Assembly (NCBI GenBank): GCA_051294375.1 | Contig: CM119266.1 | Coordinates: forward strand, 3,352,030 to 3,416,029 | DNA length: 64,000 bases | Direction: 5' to 3' | Source of the DNA: Paraspadella gotoi | Taxonomy: Eukaryota; Chaetognatha | Shown: positions 62,955 through 64,000 of the stretch, one piece after another | How positions within the stretch are numbered: the first letter of the stretch is position 1 | How the letters are laid out: the number at the start of each line of letters is the position of its first letter | Program-made: the position numbers and the translations under genes | The notes under the pieces: generated by a model | What the model saw: the letters and a program-made list of their open reading frames with translations, nothing else | Told to the model about the DNA's origin: nothing | Databases searched by the model: none

Positions 62955-64000
62955 GAGAGTAAAGGGAGAGTTCTCCAACAAAGAATTGAGTAAAGGAAAG
63001 TGGTTAGATGTGAGGGCAGGTGAAGTTGAGGACAGAGGTGAAGAGAGAATGAATTTGAAATTGGTGAGAGAGAGAGAGAGAGTGAAAAATAAGTAGAGAA
63101 AGAGCTCAAAACAAACAACAAAAAGGCTTAACACAAAAATTTAATCTAATTTAAAGAATTATCTCTAATATCAAAGGAAACATAACAGACTGAGCCACCA
63201 AGCTTGTGCATGGATAATTTATGCAATCATTGAGCCAGTAAGTATTGCTAACCTCTCTGTCTCTGTCAATAAGTTAGTCTCTACTTATTTGAGTCCCTTT
63301 CTAAATCTGTCTCTGCTTATTCTCTTTGATATAGACAAAATGTCTGTCTCTCTTACGATCTGCCCATCTGTCCATCCATCAGTCCAATCCGTCCCTCCAC
63401 CCTGATCCAGGCGGCGTGAAGGCGATCCTGACCGTGATCGAGGGTCACGCCGAGATGACGAAAGAAGCCTCCAGCGTTCAAATCGACGCCTCTGCTCCCA
63501 AATGGGAAGAGGCCTTTCAGTTTCTGCTCAGGAATTTTCCGGAATATCAAAAGCTGTCGGTATCGATCGTGGATGCAAGCGAGAAGCAGGTGGGAGGCAA
63601 TCAAAATCACTAAATCAAACAATCAATTAAACAATCAATCAATCACTAACTTAATTGATAAATAAATAAATTAATCACAAAAAATACATCAAGCAAAAAA
63701 GCAGTAGTATTTAAATATTTAATATTTAATATTTAATAATAACATGTCCGTATCTATTGAAAAAAAAATTCGTTGTAAAAGATTATAAAAACTTTGCTTT
63801 TCTCTGCTCACAAACTAACAACGAAAAAAGAAGAATTATTACATCAATATTTAATATAAAAATTAATTAATCAATCAGTCAATACAAAAAAATAATCAGG
63901 TAACCAATCAGGCAATGAATCAACAATATAATAAACCTTTCAATCAACCAATCAATCAACAAATAAGGTCTTCGCCAAGTGGGTCTTCCCCCTAGTGGAT
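55609..64000 (+). CDS. ESYT: Extended synaptotagmin, 5' part (11 exons, continues past the window)
   Basis: Exons 55609-55752, 56741-56930, 57527-57604, 58564-58716, 59137-59402, 60955-61126, 61458-61595, 61893 to about 62071, 62435-62550, 63411-63589, 63968-64000+. Parts: N-terminal hydrophobic hairpin (RWSTILLPAWF and VVFIFIAFQIRNR), WIYFPNRERAEWLNKTLKQ leading into the SMP lipid-transfer domain (LWPFLDDYV through MMVLPNR), C2A (GILRLHLIDAVNLK to DPLGHYEIK), linker, and the first part of C2B (KWEEAFQFLL). E-Syts tether ER to plasma membrane and move glycerolipids. Most junctions are phase-perfect. Exon 2 needs two extra bases to keep the conserved frame (near 56812 and 56870). Exon 6 has a pair of compensating indels, which replaces a GGPYVAAKVGDRR-like C2A segment by an unrelated one. 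The 10-N gap and a (GTC)n tract leave the exon 8 donor uncertain. The usual SDPY aspartate of C2A is not present. Confidence 0.9.
56420..56690. other. Hairpin-rich island in the first E-Syt intron, unrecognised
   Basis: GC-richer than its surroundings. It contains a hairpin ACCGAGCCT (56436-56444) / AGGCTCGGT (56452-56460) with a 7-base loop, the word CCGCTCGTGCGG twice (about 56505 and 56610; the second extends to GCCGC-TCGT-GCGGC), and GCCCTA…AAGCTCGGGC. A 65-codon plus-strand frame (56466-56663, ending NVLNTIKLKSTAL) spans it. Neither a tRNA nor a splice-leader layout is evident. It could be a fragment of a mobile element or a structured RNA. Confidence 0.35.
57078..57460. repeat. (GAAA)n followed by (ATAA)n-type repeat
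   Basis: GAAA units at 57078-57150, then about 300 bases of ATAAATAAATAC-like repeats, in the second E-Syt intron. Confidence 0.95.
58341..58556. repeat. 31-bp tandem repeat, seven units
   Basis: Seven near-identical units of 31 bases containing TATTCTCATCGCCTTCTCC and ATCACTTTCCTC, ending just before the acceptor of E-Syt exon 4. It is pyrimidine-rich throughout, so it extends the polypyrimidine tract of that splice site. Confidence 0.95.
58790..58970. repeat. Small array related to the window-start minisatellite
   Basis: Six to eight diverged ~21-22 base units with TTGATGCGATGATAACCAAT, including GATGATAGTCATTCATTGACG at the end. The words are those of the array at 225-1345. Confidence 0.85.
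59466..60440. mobile_element. ~970-bp fold-back element (long palindrome) in an E-Syt intron
   Basis: The left arm starts GGCGTTGAAAATAACGAAAT and GAGGTACATAGCTATTTTAG. The right arm ends with the reverse complement of these (CTAAAATAGCTATGTACCTC, then CAACGCTC). Complementarity continues inward: AATATTTTGGTAAGTTTATT near 59720 pairs with AATAAACTTACCAAAATATT near 60170, and AAAAAGTTGATATAAGAAA near 59860 pairs with CTTATATCAACTTTTTG near 60035. The arms are ~480 bp and the centre is near 59950. No open frame. Flanks carry ATGAATCCGTTAGTCGT (left) and ATGAATCCTTCAGTCGT (right). A non-autonomous fold-back DNA transposon is the likely explanation. Confidence 0.8.
60490..60735 (+). mobile_element. 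tRNA-derived SINE in an E-Syt intron
   Basis: Polymerase III promoter: A box TGGCTCATTGAG (60497-60508) and B box GGTTCAATCCC (60541-60551). The tRNA-like head is followed by a body with AAAACCCTCAAGCCTGGTTC, TTCAGCCCACTTAGCGCC and TTATCCAC, ending in an AATCAATC-type tail. A body fragment in reverse orientation lies at 62659-62768, which shows it is a dispersed family. Confidence 0.85.
62153..62162. other. Assembly gap (10 N)
   Basis: Ten N in a G-rich stretch after a (GTC)n run, inside the E-Syt intron after exon 8. Confidence 0.99.
62659..62768 (-). mobile_element. SINE body fragment
   Basis: The reverse complement reads GTGGAAAACCCTCAAACCTG, GTTCCAAGCCCAG…CGTTC and CTTCAGCCCACTTTGCTCC, TTATCCACAG, matching the body of the SINE at 60490-60735. 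The tRNA-like head is missing (5' truncation). Confidence 0.8.
62770..63100. repeat. (GA)n tract with diverged relative of the 21120-21625 element
   Basis: A hairpin CACGAAACGAAATTTTCGTG starts it. Then come TTCATCAGCATTTGAAAA, (GA)n (62894-62960), TTCTCCAACAAAGAATTGAG and GGTGAAGTTGAGGACAG, parallel to the CTTCCAACAAAGGGTTGAG and CTGAAGTTTTGG words of the element at 21120. Confidence 0.55.

Overview
The window is nuclear DNA from an invertebrate animal. Genes are split by GT-AG introns, many only 50-120 bases long. Exons are GC-rich, introns and spacers are AT-rich, and (GA)n/(CT)n microsatellites are extremely dense. The recognisable genes are animal or eukaryotic families: TMX3, BTB-BACK, extended synaptotagmin and probably XK-related. 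Nothing allows a closer taxon. The sequence is an imperfect draft: it has N runs of 197, 25, 333, 25 and 10 bases and many copy-specific one-base indels.

Layout. Bases 120-1345 are a 22-bp minisatellite. A complete eight-exon TMX3-type thiol oxidoreductase gene lies on the minus strand (8488 to 1627). Its 4.1-kb sixth intron holds a complete nine-exon BTB-BACK gene on the plus strand (2939-5148). From 22747 down to 9368 on the minus strand is a type I membrane protein of unknown family. It has a signal peptide, an Asn-rich stub, one membrane helix and a ~650-residue disordered tail ending in a PPSY motif. Its ~10-kb intron contains, on the opposite strand, a divergent XK-related-like multipass gene (15473-18337) and a damaged second unit (19272-19965). 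From 55609 to the right edge runs the 5' part of an extended synaptotagmin gene on the plus strand: membrane hairpin, SMP domain, C2A and the first part of C2B.

Between the third gene and E-Syt the sequence repeats itself. Block 11786-30701 recurs as 36766-55720. A third, partial copy (30727-36765, equivalent to about 19.87-24.62 kb) sits between them. The copies differ mostly by single-base indels, meet at 25-N gaps or at a dispersed repeat, and carry the same exons with different frameshifts. The simplest reading is that one ~19-kb locus was assembled up to three times, with poorly polished long-read fill. A real segmental duplication is not excluded.

Mobile and repetitive DNA includes a ~970-bp fold-back palindrome and a tRNA-derived SINE in E-Syt introns, a second tRNA-like SINE, several small inverted-repeat elements (one carrying a (GA)n tract inside its ends), and a related minisatellite in an E-Syt intron. 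The genes do not form a pathway. TMX3 (ER redox folding) and E-Syt (ER-plasma membrane lipid transfer) both act at the ER, but this looks like coincidence of position. The clearest organisational theme is antiparallel nesting of genes inside introns, seen twice.
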